Source of the DNA: Streptomyces odontomachi
GTDB taxonomy: Bacteria; Actinomycetota; Actinomycetes; Streptomycetales; Streptomycetaceae
Length of the DNA: 64,000 nucleotides
Assembly: GCF_024435355.1 (NCBI RefSeq)
Contig: NZ_JAMJWG010000022.1
Coordinates: 108,377-172,376, forward strand
Direction of reading: 5' to 3'
In this document: positions 29,279 through 39,081 of the stretch, in pieces
How the letters are laid out: each line of letters opens with the position of its first letter
Position numbering within the stretch: position 1 is the stretch's first letter
Position numbers and translations under genes: made by a program
Notes under the pieces: generated by a model
The model's database searches: none
What the model was told of the DNA's origin: nothing
Seen by the model: the letters and a program-made list of their open reading frames with translations, nothing else

Positions 29279-29834
29279 CCGGTGGCACTCCGTCTCGTAC
29301 AGGCAAGGGGCTCGGGCGCGGGCCTCGGCCCGTGGCTACTGAACGGTACCGTCCCCGGTCGTCCTTGGGGGAACGGCCGAGAACTTCGCGAAGTGCCCCG
29401 CACCCGCTGGTTTTCGGCCAAATGGCGGCGATGCCCCAGGTCACCGTGCGTCGACGGGAAGGTCTCCCGGCGTGCGCATCAGACGGGCAGAACTGCCGCC
29501 CGTCCGGCGGCGGGGCACCGTGCGCCCGGGTCGGCCGGCCGCCGGCGAGATCGTGCCGTCAGTCCTGGACGCCCGGTGAGGCTGGCGGAGCAGGTGGGTG
29601 CCAGGGGTGTCGGATGGTGTCGGATGAGGCACTCCGATGGACCGGAAGATGCCCACTGAGGCCGGACCTAGTCACCCTGGGCCGGGATCTTCACACCGGG
29701 CACGCCCTCCGGATCGTGACGCGGGCCGGCACCCCCGCACGGTTCCGGCCCACCGGGCCCGCCCTGCCGGGCGGGACGGGTGAGCGGGAGGTGGACGTTC
29801 GCCGGGCGCCCGCCGGATGGTGATCCACCGGCGC
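29279..29834. other. 556-bp gene-free region upstream of the P-loop gene and after aroB
   Basis: No coding sequence is supported; the short frames here have no family-like features. It contains a short direct repeat GGTGTCGGAT (29607-29628) and a perfect 7-bp hairpin CCCGCCC-TGCC-GGGCGGG at 29758-29775. The hairpin lies 60 bp after the aroB stop and is a weak terminator candidate, since it lacks a T-run. The promoter of the P-loop gene must lie in the left part. Confidence 0.5.
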
Positions 29835-30941
29835 CTAGGCGGCCACGCGGCCGTACGCGGCCAGCAGCGCGTCCGGGTCGGGGCCGGCCAGCACCGCGGG
29901 CTTGGCCAGACCGTCGAGGACGATGAACCGCAGCAGGTCGCCGCGGGACTTCTTGTCGACCTTCATGGCCTCAAGCAGCTGCGGCCAGGCGTCGGACCGG
30001 TACGTCAGCGGCAGCCCGACCGACTCCAGGACGGCACGGTGCCGGTCCGCGGTCGCGTCGTCCAGATGGCCGGTGGCCCGGCCGAGTTCGGCCGCGAAGT
30101 GCATGCCCACGGAGACGGCCGCGCCGTGTCGCCAGGTGTAGCGCTCGTTCTTCTCGATGGCGTGCCCGAGGGTGTGCCCGTAGTTGAGGATCTCGCGCCG
30201 GCCGGACTCCTTCAGGTCGGCGGAGACCACCTCGGCCTTGACCCGGATGGAGCGCTCGATCAGCTCGGCGGTGTGCGGGCCCTGGGGGCCACGGGCGGCC
30301 GTCGGGTCCGCCTCGATCAGGTCGAGGATCTTCGGGTCGACGATGAAGCCGGCCTTGATGATCTCGGCGAGACCGGAGACGTAGTCGTCGACCGGCAGCG
30401 TCGACAGCGCCGTCAGGTCGCACAGCACACCGGCGGGCGGGTGGAAGGCGCCGACGAGGTTCTTGCCCTCGTCGGTGTTGATGCCGGTCTTGCCGCCGAC
30501 CGCGGCGTCGACCATGCCGAGCACCGTGGTGGGCACCGCGATCCAGCGCACACCGCGCAGCCAGCTCGCGGCCACGAAACCGGCCAGGTCGGTGGTGGCG
30601 CCGCCGCCGACGCCCACGACGACGTCGGTGCGGGTGAAGCCGGCCTGGCCGAGCGCCTGCCAGCACCGCGCGGCGACCTCGGCGGTCTTGGCCCGCTCCG
30701 CGTCGGGCACCGCGAGGGTCAGCGTCTCGTAGCCCCGTCCGGCCAGTTCCGCGCGGACGTCCTCGCCGGCTTGCGGCAGGCCCTCGGGGTGGATGACCGC
30801 GACCCTCCTGGCACGGTCGCCGACCAGCGGGCCGAGTTCGCCGAGCAACTGCCGCCCGACCAGCACCTCGTACGGGTCCTGGCCGGTCCCGCCGACGTGG
30901 ATGCGCGCCGTGGGCTGCTCGGTGTGCGACTGCTGGCTCAT
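29835..30941 (-). CDS. aroB: 3-dehydroquinate synthase
   Basis: Second shikimate-pathway step: converts DAHP to 3-dehydroquinate with NAD and a divalent metal. 368 aa. NAD-site motif VGVGGGATTDLAGFVAASWLRG; metal and active site VPTTVLGMVDAAVGGKTGIN, SGLAEIIKAGF, and the His-rich NYGHTLGHAIE. The ATG (30939-30941) overlaps the aroK stop as ATGA, so I prefer it to longer upstream frames. It is the distal gene of the aro cluster. Confidence 0.97.
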   Translation of the reverse strand: MSQQSHTEQPTARIHVGGTGQDPYEVLVGRQLLGELGPLVGDRARRVAVIHPEGLPQAGEDVRAELAGRGYETLTLAVPDAERAKTAEVAARCWQALGQAGFTRTDVVVGVGGGATTDLAGFVAASWLRGVRWIAVPTTVLGMVDAAVGGKTGINTDEGKNLVGAFHPPAGVLCDLTALSTLPVDDYVSGLAEIIKAGFIVDPKILDLIEADPTAARGPQGPHTAELIERSIRVKAEVVSADLKESGRREILNYGHTLGHAIEKNERYTWRHGAAVSVGMHFAAELGRATGHLDDATADRHRAVLESVGLPLTYRSDAWPQLLEAMKVDKKSRGDLLRFIVLDGLAKPAVLAGPDPDALLAAYGRVAA

Positions 30942-31507
30942 CCCTGCTTCAACTCCAGTGCGTCGAGGACGGCGTCGGCGACCTCGTCGGGGGTGCGGTT
31001 GTCGGTGGCGACGACGGCGCGCGCGACCTCGGTGTACAGATGGCGCCGCTGCTCCATCAACTCCCGCCACTGCCGGCGCGGGTTGACGGCGAGCAGTGGC
31101 CGCGCGACGTTGAGGCCGGTGCGCTTGACGGCCTCGTCGACGTCCATCGAGAGGTAGACGACCGGACGGCCGGCGAGCGACTCCCGGGTGGACGCGTCCA
31201 GCACGGCACCGCCGCCGAGCGCCAGCACGCCGTCGTGTTCGGCGAGCGCACGCTGCACGGCACGCCGCTCGACCGCACGGAAGTACGGCTCGCCGTCGTC
31301 CACGAAGATGTCCGAGATCGGGCGGCCCTCGGCGGCGATGATGTCGTCGTCGGTGTCCCTGAAGCCGCGGCCGATGTGCCCGGCCAGCAGCGCGCCGACC
31401 GTGGACTTGCCCACGCCCATGGGACCGATCAGCACGATCGCGGGCCCCTCGCCCGAGGGGGTCTCGGGCGTCGTCGATGCCTCGTGCACCGCTGGGTCTC
31501 CCGTCAC
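30938..31507 (-). CDS. aroK: Shikimate kinase
   Basis: Phosphorylates shikimate at the 3-OH. 189 aa, slightly longer than usual because of a 20-residue N-terminal extension. Walker A GPMGVGKS is at residues 28-35; shikimate-binding motifs are FRDTDDDI and LALGGGAVLD, and the lid Arg region is NVARPLLAVNPRRQW. Both ends overlap neighbours by ATGA (aroC upstream, aroB downstream). Confidence 0.96.
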   Translation of the reverse strand: MTGDPAVHEASTTPETPSGEGPAIVLIGPMGVGKSTVGALLAGHIGRGFRDTDDDIIAAEGRPISDIFVDDGEPYFRAVERRAVQRALAEHDGVLALGGGAVLDASTRESLAGRPVVYLSMDVDEAVKRTGLNVARPLLAVNPRRQWRELMEQRRHLYTEVARAVVATDNRTPDEVADAVLDALELKQG

Positions 31508-32688
31508 CTGATCCGGAGGTTCGATACGTAGGACTGGACGTTCCTGCTGGTCTCGGCCACGCTGTCGCCGCCGAACTTCTCGGCCACCGCATCGGCCAGC
31601 ACCAGCGCCACCATGGCCTCGGCGACGATGCCCGCCGCGGGCACCGCGCAGACGTCGGAGCGCTGGTGGTGCGCCTGGGTCGGCTCTCCGGTGACCACGT
31701 CGATCGTGGCCAGCGCCCGCGGCACCGTGGCGATCGGCTTCATCGCGGCACGCACGCGCAGCGGACCACCGGTGGAGAGACCGCCCTCGGTGCCGCCGGA
31801 ACGGCCACTGGAGCGGGTGATGCCGTCCGCGCCGCGGACGATCTCGTCATGGGCCTGGGAACCGGGCACCCGGGCCAGGTCGAATCCGTCACCGAGCTCC
31901 ACGCCCTTGATCGCCTGGATGCCCATCAGGGCACCCGCGAGACGGGCGTCGAGGCGCCGGTCCCAGTGCACGTGCGAGCCGAGGCCGACCGGCGCGCCGT
32001 AGGCCAGCACCTCGACGACGCCGCCGAGGGTGTCGCCGTCCTCGTGGGCCTGGTCGATCTCGGCGACCATCGCCTTGGAGGCGTCCGCGTCCAGGCAGCG
32101 CACCGGGTCGGCGTCGAGCTTCTCGACGTCGCCGGGCGTCGGGTACACCCCGTACGGGGCCTTCGCACCGGCCAGCTCCACCACATGGGAGACGATCTCG
32201 ATGCCGGCGGTCTCCTTCAGGTACGACCTGGCCACCGCACCGAGCGCGACACGTGCCGCGGTCTCCCGGGCGGAGGCACGCTCCAGCACCGGGCGTGCCT
32301 CGTCGAAGCCGTACTTCTGCATGCCGGCGAGGTCGGCATGGCCGGGGCGGGGGCGGGTCAGCGGGGCGTTGCGGGCCAGCCCGTCGAGTTCGGCCGGGTC
32401 CACCGGGTCGGCCGCCATGACCTTCTCCCACTTCGGCCACTCGGTGTTGCCCACCATGATGGCGACCGGGGAGCCGAGGGTCAGGCCGTGCCGTACCCCG
32501 CCCAGGAAGGTGACCTCGTCACGCTCGAACTTCATCCGCGCGCCGCGGCCGTAGCCGAGGCGCCTGCGGGCCAGGTGGTCGGCCACCATGTCGGTGGTGA
32601 CCGGCACACCGGCGGGCAGCCCCTCCAGCGTCGCGACCAGCGCGGGTCCATGGGACTCCCCCGCGGTCAGCCAGCGCAACCTGCTCAA
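31504..32688 (-). CDS. aroC: Chorismate synthase
   Basis: Eliminates phosphate from EPSP to form chorismate with reduced FMN. 394 aa. Conserved motifs: MSRLRWLTAGESHGPAL at the N-terminus, RRRLGYGRGARMKFE, RASARETAARVALGA, and ITRSSGRSGGTEGGLSTGGP. The next start (aroK) overlaps its stop by ATGA, and 159 bp separate it from aroE upstream. Confidence 0.97.
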   Translation of the reverse strand: MSRLRWLTAGESHGPALVATLEGLPAGVPVTTDMVADHLARRRLGYGRGARMKFERDEVTFLGGVRHGLTLGSPVAIMVGNTEWPKWEKVMAADPVDPAELDGLARNAPLTRPRPGHADLAGMQKYGFDEARPVLERASARETAARVALGAVARSYLKETAGIEIVSHVVELAGAKAPYGVYPTPGDVEKLDADPVRCLDADASKAMVAEIDQAHEDGDTLGGVVEVLAYGAPVGLGSHVHWDRRLDARLAGALMGIQAIKGVELGDGFDLARVPGSQAHDEIVRGADGITRSSGRSGGTEGGLSTGGPLRVRAAMKPIATVPRALATIDVVTGEPTQAHHQRSDVCAVPAAGIVAEAMVALVLADAVAEKFGGDSVAETSRNVQSYVSNLRIR

Positions 32689-32847
32689 CGATGCTCCTCA
32701 ATCCTTGACCGCCCGGGCACGGCGGCGGCGTGGCGCACGACGTACGTGCGCCCTCTCCCTCTGTTCCCGATCCTCCCACGTCCCGGTGGGCGGACCATGC
32801 GGCGGTCCATCAGGCGGACGTGCCCGGCCCGTCCGCCGGTGCCACCG

Positions 32848-33687
32848 TCACCGTCCGGCGAGCGCCCGCTCTCCCGCCGTGCGCATCACCGCCAGCGGAG
32901 CCGGGACGCGGCCCGTCATCTGTTCCACCTGGAGCACCGCCTGGTGCACCAGCAGGTCGAGGCCGCCGACCACCGGCCCGCCGTGCGCCGTCCAGCGGGC
33001 GGCGAGTGCGGTCGGCCAGGGCTCGTACAGCACGTCGAAGAGGGTGCCGGGGCGTTCCGGCACCGCCGCGGCCAGGGCGTCCGCCGCGCCGGCCGGGGTC
33101 GTCGCGATCACCAGCGGGGCGTGCAGCGCGTCGGCGGCGTCGGCCCAGTCGGCGGTGCGCACCCGGACGCCCAGCCGCTCGCCCCATTGCTGCATCTCGG
33201 CGGCACGGGCGGCGCTGCGCACGTAGGCGACGACCTCGCCGGAGCAGATCCGGGCGAGCGCCGCCAGCGCGGACGAGGCGGTGGCGCCGGCGCCGAGGAC
33301 GGCGGCGGACTCGACCTTGTCGATGCCGCGCTCACCGAGCGCGGCCAACATGCCGGGGATGTCGGTGTTGTCGCCGAGCCGCCGGCCGTCGTCGGTGAAG
33401 ACCACCGTGTTGACGGCCTCGACCGAGGCGGCGGTGTCGCTGATGCCGTCGAGCAGCGGGATGACGGCCCGCTTCAGCGGCATGGTGAGCGACAGTCCCG
33501 CCCACCGGGGCCCGAGGCCGGCGAGGAAACCGGGCAGCGCGGCCTCGTCGACCTCGAAACGGTCGTAGGTCCAGCCGGTGAGGCCCAGCTCCGCGTAGGC
33601 CGCCCGGTGCAGCACCGGGGAGAGGGAGTGGGCGATCGGCGAGCCGAGGACCGCCGCCTTGCGGGCGTCAGTGGCTGCCCGAGTCAT
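32848..33687 (-). CDS. aroE: Shikimate 5-dehydrogenase
   Basis: NADPH-dependent reduction of 3-dehydroshikimate. 279 aa. The shikimate-binding SPIAHSLSPVLHRAAYAELG is near the N-terminus and the catalytic Lys is K72 in GLSLTMPLKRAVI; a Rossmann loop reads VLGAGATASSAL. It overlaps the end of mltG by 20 bp, so the pair is cotranscribed, as in other actinobacteria. Confidence 0.95.
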   Translation of the reverse strand: MTRAATDARKAAVLGSPIAHSLSPVLHRAAYAELGLTGWTYDRFEVDEAALPGFLAGLGPRWAGLSLTMPLKRAVIPLLDGISDTAASVEAVNTVVFTDDGRRLGDNTDIPGMLAALGERGIDKVESAAVLGAGATASSALAALARICSGEVVAYVRSAARAAEMQQWGERLGVRVRTADWADAADALHAPLVIATTPAGAADALAAAVPERPGTLFDVLYEPWPTALAARWTAHGGPVVGGLDLLVHQAVLQVEQMTGRVPAPLAVMRTAGERALAGR

Positions 33688-35758
33688 TGAACTTGTCCTT
33701 GAGTTTCTGGAAGTCGGCGTAGGTCTTGGCGAACTCGGTCTTGTTCATCCCGTCGGTCGCCACGAAGTAGAACCAGCCGTCGTGGGTGGGGTTCACGGCA
33801 GCGGCGAGGGCTTCGCTGCCGGGGTTGCCGATCGGGCCCGGGGTCAGGCCCTTCTGGGTGTAGGTGTTGTACGGGTCGTGGTTGCTGTTGATCTCCGACT
33901 CGCTGATGTCGATCTTGCTCTGGCCCTTCAGGTAGTTGAAGGTCGAGTCGAACTGCAACAGCTGGTTGGTCTGGGTGTTGCTCGGCTTGAGGCGGTTGTA
34001 GACGACCTCGGCCATCTTGCGGAAGTCGTCATGGGTCTTGCCCTCGGCCTGGACCAGGCTCGCGACGGTTATGACCTGCCAGGGGCCGTCGAGATGGAGC
34101 TCGTCGGCCTGCTTGTCCAGGTCGAGCGAGTTGTACTTCTGGGTGGCCGCGCCGACCATCCGCTTCAGCACGTCCTCGGGCTTCATGCCCTTGGCGACCG
34201 GGTAGCTGGACGGGTAGAGGAAGCCTTCCAGGGGGTCCTTGACGTTCTCGTGGCCCTGCGCCCAGCTGGGCAGGCCGAGCTTCTTGTAGTCCTTCTTGGC
34301 CACTGACGCGGTCGTGCCCGCCTTGAGGCCGAGCCGGGTGTCGATCTGCTTGTACACGTAGGCGTTGCGCCAGCCCTCGGCGACGATGAGGGTGTTGCGG
34401 CTCTTGGGATCGAGCATCAAGTCGACGACGCTCTCTCCGGACATCTGTTTGTGCAGCGTGTAGACGCCGTCCTGGATCGTCTGGCCCTTGGGGTTGTCCT
34501 TCTGCGCCTGCACGAACGCGTCGACGCTCTTGATGACGCCCTTTTCCTTCAGCAGCTGTCCGATCGTGTAGCCGCCGGCTCCCTTGGGGATCGTGACGGT
34601 CACGGTCTGGGCGGCGCCCTCGCCGCTGTAGTCCGGCGGCGGCCCGAAGTGGCTCTCGTAGAACGAGTAGCCGGCGTAGCCGGCGCCTCCCACGACGGCG
34701 ACCAGCGCGAGGGACACCCCGGCGCAGGCACAGCCGTTGCGGCGCTTGCGGCCCTTGCCGCCGCGACGCTCGCCACGCCCCCGGCGGCCACCGGGTTCCT
34801 CGGGCTCGTCGTCGTCATCGTCGTCGCCCGCGAAGAAGGCGTGTTCGCCCTGGTCGGGGCCCGGGTCCCAGTCCGTGGGCGGGTCCGGGTCAGGGTCCGG
34901 CTCGGGCGTCGGCCGCGGGCCGCGGCGCGCGGCGGGCTGCCCGGGGCGCGGACCGGTGCCGGGGTTGCCCGGGCGGCCGGACATACCGGGGGCGCCGGCG
35001 CCGCCGGGCGCACCAGGACCGCCGGGCATACCGGGGCCACCGGGCATACCGGGGCCGCCGGGCGGCCCGGAGACCTGGTAGCCGGGCTCCTCGGGATGGT
35101 GGTGGCCGCGCGGCTGCTGGCCGTAGGGGTCACCGGCCTCGGCGCCGTACGGTGGCTGCCCGTGCCCTGAGGTGTCCCAGCCGCCTGGCTGCGCGCCGTA
35201 TGCCGGATTCTGGCCCTGGTCCGGGTAGCCGCCGGGGTAGGGCTGCTGTCCCAGCGGGTCGGGGCCGAGCCCGTCGTCCTGCGGGAGGCGTCCGCCGTAG
35301 GGCGGCTGGGCCTGGCGGGAGGGATCGGGGTAGGGCCGGCCCAGCTGCCCGGGGTTCAGGTGATCGGCATGACCGGGGTGCGGGTGGCCGGCGTCGCCAG
35401 GCTGCGGGGGGCCGGGTTGGCCGGGGTGGCCCGAGGCGCCGGGGTGGCCTGGCTGCGGCTGGCCGTGCTGCGGGCCGAGCGGGGGCTGCTCCTGGTAGTG
35501 CTGCCCGCCGGTGCCCCACGGGTCGTAGTCCTGGGGCGCCGGCTGCTGCTGCGGGTAGTACTGCGGCTGGCCGTACGGGTCATGTCCGGGCTGGATCTGC
35601 TGGGCGCCGCCGTAGGGATCCTGATCGATCGGGGCCTGCTGGGCGCCGTAGGGGTCCACGTCCGCCGGGGAGTGCTGGGTGCCATATCCGAGGTCCCCGT
35701 AAAGCGGGTCCTCCGGATGCCACGGTTCGGGGCCTGGGCCCCGGCCATACTCAGTCAT
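33668..35758 (-). CDS. mltG: Endolytic murein transglycosylase MltG with a long low-complexity N-terminus
   Basis: Membrane-anchored lytic transglycosylase that cuts nascent glycan strands. 696 aa. Residues 1-340 are Pro/Gly/Gln/Tyr-rich and probably cytoplasmic: DPYG repeats, a collagen-like GPGMPGGPG block (235-258), an acidic cluster with six consecutive Asp (312-317), then a basic stretch RGERRGGKGRKRR. One transmembrane helix spans about 344-366. The extracellular part has a LysM-like segment then the YceG domain, with the catalytic Glu in VASLVQAEGKTHDDF. I chose the ATG ending at 35758 (MTEYGRGPGP) because the upstream frame is not family-like. It heads the mltG-aroE-aroC-aroK-aroB run. 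Confidence 0.94.
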   Translation of the reverse strand: MTEYGRGPGPEPWHPEDPLYGDLGYGTQHSPADVDPYGAQQAPIDQDPYGGAQQIQPGHDPYGQPQYYPQQQPAPQDYDPWGTGGQHYQEQPPLGPQHGQPQPGHPGASGHPGQPGPPQPGDAGHPHPGHADHLNPGQLGRPYPDPSRQAQPPYGGRLPQDDGLGPDPLGQQPYPGGYPDQGQNPAYGAQPGGWDTSGHGQPPYGAEAGDPYGQQPRGHHHPEEPGYQVSGPPGGPGMPGGPGMPGGPGAPGGAGAPGMSGRPGNPGTGPRPGQPAARRGPRPTPEPDPDPDPPTDWDPGPDQGEHAFFAGDDDDDDEPEEPGGRRGRGERRGGKGRKRRNGCACAGVSLALVAVVGGAGYAGYSFYESHFGPPPDYSGEGAAQTVTVTIPKGAGGYTIGQLLKEKGVIKSVDAFVQAQKDNPKGQTIQDGVYTLHKQMSGESVVDLMLDPKSRNTLIVAEGWRNAYVYKQIDTRLGLKAGTTASVAKKDYKKLGLPSWAQGHENVKDPLEGFLYPSSYPVAKGMKPEDVLKRMVGAATQKYNSLDLDKQADELHLDGPWQVITVASLVQAEGKTHDDFRKMAEVVYNRLKPSNTQTNQLLQFDSTFNYLKGQSKIDISESEINSNHDPYNTYTQKGLTPGPIGNPGSEALAAAVNPTHDGWFYFVATDGMNKTEFAKTYADFQKLKDKFNDSGSH

Positions 35759-35882
35759 CGATCCCCTAGAGCCGCGAGGCGGCCCGGGGCCGGGCGCTCC
35801 GGCACGGCACCCTATCCGCCTCTCCTGATGGCGTCGGTTGTTCGAACACCGGCGCATGCCGCGGAACGTTACCGTATCGCGA

Positions 35883-36374
35883 TCAGATACCCGATTCGAC
35901 GTCCTCACCCGGTGCTCGGCCCGAGGTCCGCTCCGTCTCCAGGGCGTTCTGAAGGATCACCACGGCGGCCGCCTGATCGATGACGGAGCGGCCCTTCTTG
36001 GCGGTGACTCCCGACGCCCGCAGGCGCTGACCTGCGGTGACGGTCGTCATACGCTCGTCGACCAGGCGCACCGGCACGGGTGCGACGTTCCCGGCGAGCG
36101 TCTGCGCGAAGGCCCGCGCCTTGGCCGCCGCGGGGCCTTCGCCGCCCTTGAGGGAGCGTGGCAGACCGACGATCACCTCGATGGGCTCGTACTCCTCGAC
36201 CAGAGTTGCGAGCCTGCGGTGGGCGGCCGGGACGTCACGTCCCGGCACGGTCTCCACCGGAGTGGCGAGGATCCCGTCGGGGTCGCACGAGGCGACCCCG
36301 ATACGGGCTTCCCCGACGTCGATCGCAAGCCGACGACCGCGGCGCATGCCCGGCGCCTGCCCGGACGCCGTCAT
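35883..36374 (-). CDS. ruvX: RuvX/YqgF pre-16S rRNA nuclease
   Basis: RNase H-fold nuclease implicated in 16S 5'-end maturation. 163 aa. The active-site Asp lies in RLAIDVGEARIGVASCD; GLPRSLKGGEGPAA and VDERMTTVTA provide the Glu/Asp residues, and SVIDQAAAVVILQ the C-terminal Asp. The start ending at 36374 (MTASGQAPGMRRG) is preferred; the second Met at residue 10 is an alternative. It lies 25 bp after alaS. Confidence 0.94.
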   Translation of the reverse strand: MTASGQAPGMRRGRRLAIDVGEARIGVASCDPDGILATPVETVPGRDVPAAHRRLATLVEEYEPIEVIVGLPRSLKGGEGPAAAKARAFAQTLAGNVAPVPVRLVDERMTTVTAGQRLRASGVTAKKGRSVIDQAAAVVILQNALETERTSGRAPGEDVESGI

Positions 36375-36399
36375 CGCGGCACCGCCACGACCGCCATCG

Positions 36400-39081
36400 T
36401 CATGCCGCCTCGCCGACGAGGCGTTCGACGGCGGCCACGGCCTCGCCGACGGCGGCCGGGTTCTGACCGCCGCCCTGGGCGACGTCCGGCTTGCCACCGC
36501 CGCCACCGCCGAGGGTCTTCGCGGCGACCCGGACGAGGTCGCCGGCCTTGAGCCCATGGGCGCGCGCGGCCTCATTGGTGGCGATCACGGTCAGCGGACG
36601 CCCGCCGGCCACCGAGAACAGGGCGACGACGACCGGACGGTCGGTGCCGGAGCCCTGGGTCAGCCTGCCGCGCACGTCGAGGACCAGCTTGCGTAGGTCG
36701 TCGGCGCCGGTGCCGTCCGGGACCTGGGCGGTGACCAGGGCGGTGCCGCGGACGTCCTGGGCGCTCTGGGCGAGCCCGGCGGCGGCCTGGAGGACCTTCT
36801 CGGCGCGGAACTTCTCGATTTCCTTCTCGGCGTCCTTCAGCCGGGCCAGCATGCCGGAGATCTTCTCGGGCAGCTCCTCGGAACGGCCCTTGAGGAGCTC
36901 CTGGAGCTGGGCGACGACGGTGTGCTCCTTGGCGAGGAAGCTGTACGCGTCGACGCCGACCAGGGCCTCGATACGCCGGACGCCGGAGCCGATCGAGGAC
37001 TCGCCGAGCAGCTTCACCAGTCCGAGCTGGGCGGTGTTGTGCACGTGCGTGCCGCCGCACAGCTCCTTGGAGAAGTCGCCGATGGTGACCACGCGGACCC
37101 GGTCGCCGTACTTCTCGCCGAACTCGGCGATGGCACCCTGCTTCTTGGCCTGCTCGAGGCCCATGACCTCGGCACTGACGTCGAGGTCGCGGGCCAGCAC
37201 CTCGTTGATCTTCTGCTCGACGTCCGTCATGACCGTCTGCGGCACGGCGGACGGGGAGCCGAAGTCGAAGCGGAAGCGTCCCGGCTGGTTCTCCGAGCCG
37301 GCCTGGGCGGCGGTCGGGCCGAGGGCGTCGCGCAGCGCCTGGTGCGTGAGGTGGGTGGCGGAGTGGGCGCGGGCGATGGCACGCCGGCGATCCACGTCGA
37401 TGGAGGCCCACACGGGGGCCCCGACGGTGATCTCGCCGACCTGCACGACGCCCTTGTGGACGTGCACGCCCGGTACCGGCTTCTGGACGTCGCGCACCAG
37501 CACGACGGCGCCGCTGTCGAGCCTGATGCGGCCGCTGTCGCCGATCTGGCCGCCGCCCTCGGCATAGAACGGGGTGCGGTCGAGGACGACCTCCACCTCG
37601 TCGCCCTCGGTGGCGGCGGGGGCGGACACGCCGCCCACGAGCAGGCCGACGATGGTGGCCTCGCTCTCGTAGCCGGTGTAACCGGTGAAGTCGGTGGTGC
37701 CGGAGGAGTCGACGATGGCCCGGTAGGCGCCGAGGTCGGCGTGGCCGGTCTTCTTGGCGCGGGCGTCGGCCTTGGCGCGCTCCCGCTGCTCCGTCATCAG
37801 CCGCCGGAAGCCGGCCTCGTCCACGGTCAGGCCCTGCTCGGCGGCCATCTCCAGGGTGAGGTCGATGGGGAAGCCCCAGGTGTCGTGGAGCAGGAAGGCC
37901 TTGTCGCCGGCGAGCACGGTGGCGCCGGCGGCCTTGGTCTCGGTGACGGCGTCGTCGAGGATGGCCGTGCCGGACCTCAGCGTCTTGAGGAAGGCGGCCT
38001 CTTCGGCGAGGGCGACGGTCTCGATGCGCCGGCGGTCGGTGATCAGCTCGGGGTACTGCTCCCCCATGGTGGCGATCACGGTGTCGACGAGTTCGCCGAC
38101 GACCGGTCCGGTGGCGCCGAGCAGCCGCATGTTGCGGATGGCGCGGCGCATGATGCGGCGGAGCACGTAGCCGCGGCCCTCGTTGCCGGGGGCGACGCCG
38201 TCGCCGATGAGCATGACGGAGGCGCGGATGTGGTCGGAGACGACGCGCAGCGAGACGTCGCTGTCCTCGGCGGCCCCGTAGGCCCGACCGGTGAGTTCGG
38301 TGGCCTTGTCGATCACGGCACGCGAGGTGTCGATCTCGTACATGTTGTGCACGCCCTGGAGGATCATGGCGAGACGTTCCAGGCCGAGACCGGTGTCGAT
38401 GTTCTTGTTCGGCAGGTCGCCGAGGATCTCGAAGTCTTCCTTGCCGGTGCCGGGGCCGCGCTCGTACTGCATGAAGACCAGGTTCCAGATCTCCACGTAG
38501 CGCTCGTCGTTGACGGCGGGGCCGCCCTCGGGGCCGAACTCGGGGCCGCGGTCGTAGTTGATCTCGGAGCACGGGCCGCAGGGGCCGGGCACGCCCATGG
38601 ACCAGTAGTTGTCCTTCTTGCCGAGACGCTGGATGCGCTCGGGGGGGACGCCGACGACATCGCGCCAGATCCGCTCGGCCTCGTCGTCCTCCTTGTAGAC
38701 GGTGACCCAGAGCCTCTCCGGGTCCAGCCCGTAACCGCCCTTGTCCTGGGGGCTGGTGAGCAGCTCCCAGGCGAGCTTGGCGGCGCCTTCCTTGAAGTAG
38801 TCACCGAAGGAGAAGTTGCCGCACATCTGGAAGAACGTGCCGTGCCGGGTGGTCTTGCCGACCTCTTCGATGTCCGGGGTGCGTACGCACTTCTGGACGC
38901 TGGTGGCGCGGATGTACGGCGGCTTGACCTCACCGAGGAAGTACGGCTTGAAGGGGGCCATGCCCGCGTTGATGAGCAGCAGGGTCGGATCGTCCGCGAT
39001 CAGCGACGCCGACGGCACGACGGTGTGCCCGCGCTCTTCGAAGAAGCGCAACCAGCGGCGGCGGATTTCAGCCGACTCCAT
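36400..39081 (-). CDS. alaS: Alanyl-tRNA synthetase
   Basis: Charges tRNA-Ala. 893 aa. The class II catalytic core opens MESAEIRRRWLRFFEERGH, and motif 2 lies in RATSVQKCVRTPDIEEVGKTTRHGTFFQM. The editing domain has zinc-site motifs HSATHLTHQAL and CGGTHVHNTAQLG, and a C-terminal DHHA1-type domain begins near residue 760. The start is the ATG whose A is shared with the TGA stop of the DUF6167 gene (TGATG), so the genes are coupled. Confidence 0.98.
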   Translation of the reverse strand: MESAEIRRRWLRFFEERGHTVVPSASLIADDPTLLLINAGMAPFKPYFLGEVKPPYIRATSVQKCVRTPDIEEVGKTTRHGTFFQMCGNFSFGDYFKEGAAKLAWELLTSPQDKGGYGLDPERLWVTVYKEDDEAERIWRDVVGVPPERIQRLGKKDNYWSMGVPGPCGPCSEINYDRGPEFGPEGGPAVNDERYVEIWNLVFMQYERGPGTGKEDFEILGDLPNKNIDTGLGLERLAMILQGVHNMYEIDTSRAVIDKATELTGRAYGAAEDSDVSLRVVSDHIRASVMLIGDGVAPGNEGRGYVLRRIMRRAIRNMRLLGATGPVVGELVDTVIATMGEQYPELITDRRRIETVALAEEAAFLKTLRSGTAILDDAVTETKAAGATVLAGDKAFLLHDTWGFPIDLTLEMAAEQGLTVDEAGFRRLMTEQRERAKADARAKKTGHADLGAYRAIVDSSGTTDFTGYTGYESEATIVGLLVGGVSAPAATEGDEVEVVLDRTPFYAEGGGQIGDSGRIRLDSGAVVLVRDVQKPVPGVHVHKGVVQVGEITVGAPVWASIDVDRRRAIARAHSATHLTHQALRDALGPTAAQAGSENQPGRFRFDFGSPSAVPQTVMTDVEQKINEVLARDLDVSAEVMGLEQAKKQGAIAEFGEKYGDRVRVVTIGDFSKELCGGTHVHNTAQLGLVKLLGESSIGSGVRRIEALVGVDAYSFLAKEHTVVAQLQELLKGRSEELPEKISGMLARLKDAEKEIEKFRAEKVLQAAAGLAQSAQDVRGTALVTAQVPDGTGADDLRKLVLDVRGRLTQGSGTDRPVVVALFSVAGGRPLTVIATNEAARAHGLKAGDLVRVAAKTLGGGGGGKPDVAQGGGQNPAAVGEAVAAVERLVGEAA

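Noticed and set aside
29441..29656. Small minus-strand ORF (71 aa) in the gap beside aroB
   Set aside because: No ribosome site, composition like shadow frames, no recognisable family.
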